Below are positions 5,117 through 5,697 of a stretch of DNA of 5,697 bases, one piece after another. This stretch comes from Nitrospirota bacterium (GTDB lineage: Bacteria; Nitrospinota; Nitrospinia; Nitrospinales; Nitrospinaceae). The number at the start of each line of letters is the position of its first letter. Positions within the stretch are counted from its first letter, which is position 1. Below the pieces are notes generated by a model, which saw only the letters and a list, made by a program, of their open reading frames with translations, searched no databases and was not told the origin of the DNA. The stretch covers positions 1-5,697 of the forward strand of contig JAUVMD010000105.1 in NCBI GenBank assembly GCA_030600405.1, read 5' to 3'. A program made the position numbers and the translations under genes.

Positions 5117-5697
5117 ATGAGCCCTCTCTCCAAACAACAAATTCTGGCGGTTCTAAACAATTTTAAGTTGGGATTAAGTGGAGTCCAATTTTCTGATGAG
5201 ATGATCGAGCGCTTCCAGGAATTCTGTGCTCTTCTTCAAAAGTGGAATGACAAAATAAATTTGACCAGCGAGAAAAACGCACTCTCGATTCTTGAAAAAC
5301 ACGTTTTTGATTCCCTGCAATACCTTCGGTGGCTGGATTCATCTCATAAAACTCTCGATATCGGAAGCGGGGCTGGGTTTCCCGGGATTCCTATCAAGAT
5401 TATTCAACCCGTTTTGGATTTTACTCTGATGGAGAGCCAGAGAAAGCGGTGCAATTTTTTGCGGGAGGTTGTTCGCTGCTTAAAATTGGATTCGATTGAT
5501 ATCGTTGAAGGGCGCGCCGAGAATTTTTTCTGCCAGGAAACCTTTTCAGGAAAATTCGACCGTGTTCTTTTCCGAGGCTTCGGCTCTTTGGATACCTGTC
5601 TGACCATTGGCCTGCCTTTTTTGAAGACAGGTGGGAAGATAATATTAAAAAAGGGTCCGGAGGAGATGCCGGATTCAACCCATGACACTCTCCTAAA
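5117..5697 (+). CDS. rsmG: 16S rRNA (guanine-527 N7) methyltransferase RsmG, C-terminus outside the window
   Basis: RsmG (GidB) uses S-adenosylmethionine to methylate N7 of G527 in 16S rRNA of the small ribosomal subunit; in other bacteria its loss gives low-level streptomycin resistance. The frame is open from ATG 5117 to the window end (193 codons of a family length of roughly 210-240). Evidence is LLQKWNDKINLTSEK (39-53), ILEKHVFDSL (58-67), the SAM-binding loop DIGSGAGFPGIP (81-92), LMESQRKRCNFLREV (104-118), and GGKIILKKG (172-180). The usual S-R-A-F-A-S-L stretch reads FRGFGSL (152-158) here, a mild divergence. No Shine-Dalgarno site precedes the ATG: the 41 bases after etfA are pyrimidine-rich. 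The gene may be read through from etfA or made from a leaderless transcript. In many bacteria rsmG lies beside parA/parB or mnmG; the downstream neighbour is not visible. Confidence 0.94.
   Translation, partial: MSPLSKQQILAVLNNFKLGLSGVQFSDEMIERFQEFCALLQKWNDKINLTSEKNALSILEKHVFDSLQYLRWLDSSHKTLDIGSGAGFPGIPIKIIQPVLDFTLMESQRKRCNFLREVVRCLKLDSIDIVEGRAENFFCQETFSGKFDRVLFRGFGSLDTCLTIGLPFLKTGGKIILKKGPEEMPDSTHDTLL

Noticed and set aside
5404..5688. Minus-strand open frames of 94 and 85 codons at the right edge
   Set aside because: Both are antisense to rsmG, whose SAM-binding loop and other motifs are in the plus frame.

Overview
This is a bacterial chromosomal window of ordinary housekeeping and accessory metabolism. 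It holds seven protein genes (two cut by the window edges), two convincing hairpin terminators and several candidate promoters. I see no rRNA, tRNA, CRISPR array, insertion sequence, integrase, phage gene or restriction/defence cassette. Mixed GTG/TTG/ATG starts, Shine-Dalgarno sites of the GGAG type, a Sec-type signal peptide on a small envelope protein and a sigma-54-like promoter point to a Gram-negative-type bacterium. A marine or subsurface lineage such as Nitrospinota or a deltaproteobacterial relative is my guess; the window does not settle it.

Layout. At the left edge, on the minus strand, is the N-terminal part of a polytopic membrane protein with a D-P-D-L-W / DPFSYT / W-I-x-H-E-W-L pattern, possibly a GT-C-like glycosyltransferase. 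It diverges from etfB (622-1413, +), the electron transfer flavoprotein beta subunit. Converging on etfB is a single minus-strand gene (1518-1907) for a small secreted protein of unknown function, closed by a strong terminator at 1444-1477 and preceded by a good sigma-54-type promoter. A 370-base AT-rich intergenic region follows, with inverted repeats. Then, all on the plus strand, come a saccharopine dehydrogenase-like NAD(P) oxidoreductase (2278-3345), osmC (3538-3966) with its own terminator, etfA (4080-5075), and the start of rsmG (5117 to the right edge).

How the genes work together. EtfB and EtfA form one heterodimeric electron carrier that takes electrons from flavin dehydrogenases and passes them towards the quinone pool. 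The two genes are normally adjacent, but here three unrelated genes lie between them, one of them inverted. This is the most unusual feature of the layout. The saccharopine dehydrogenase-like enzyme suggests amino-acid (lysine-type) metabolism, some of whose later oxidation steps feed ETF in other organisms; that link is only suggestive. OsmC is a thiol peroxidase for organic hydroperoxides, and RsmG is a 16S rRNA methyltransferase. I found no clear evidence for a novel multi-gene system. The items most worth following are the split etfBA pair, the sigma-54-type promoter on the secreted protein of unknown function, and a possibly leaderless rsmG transcript.
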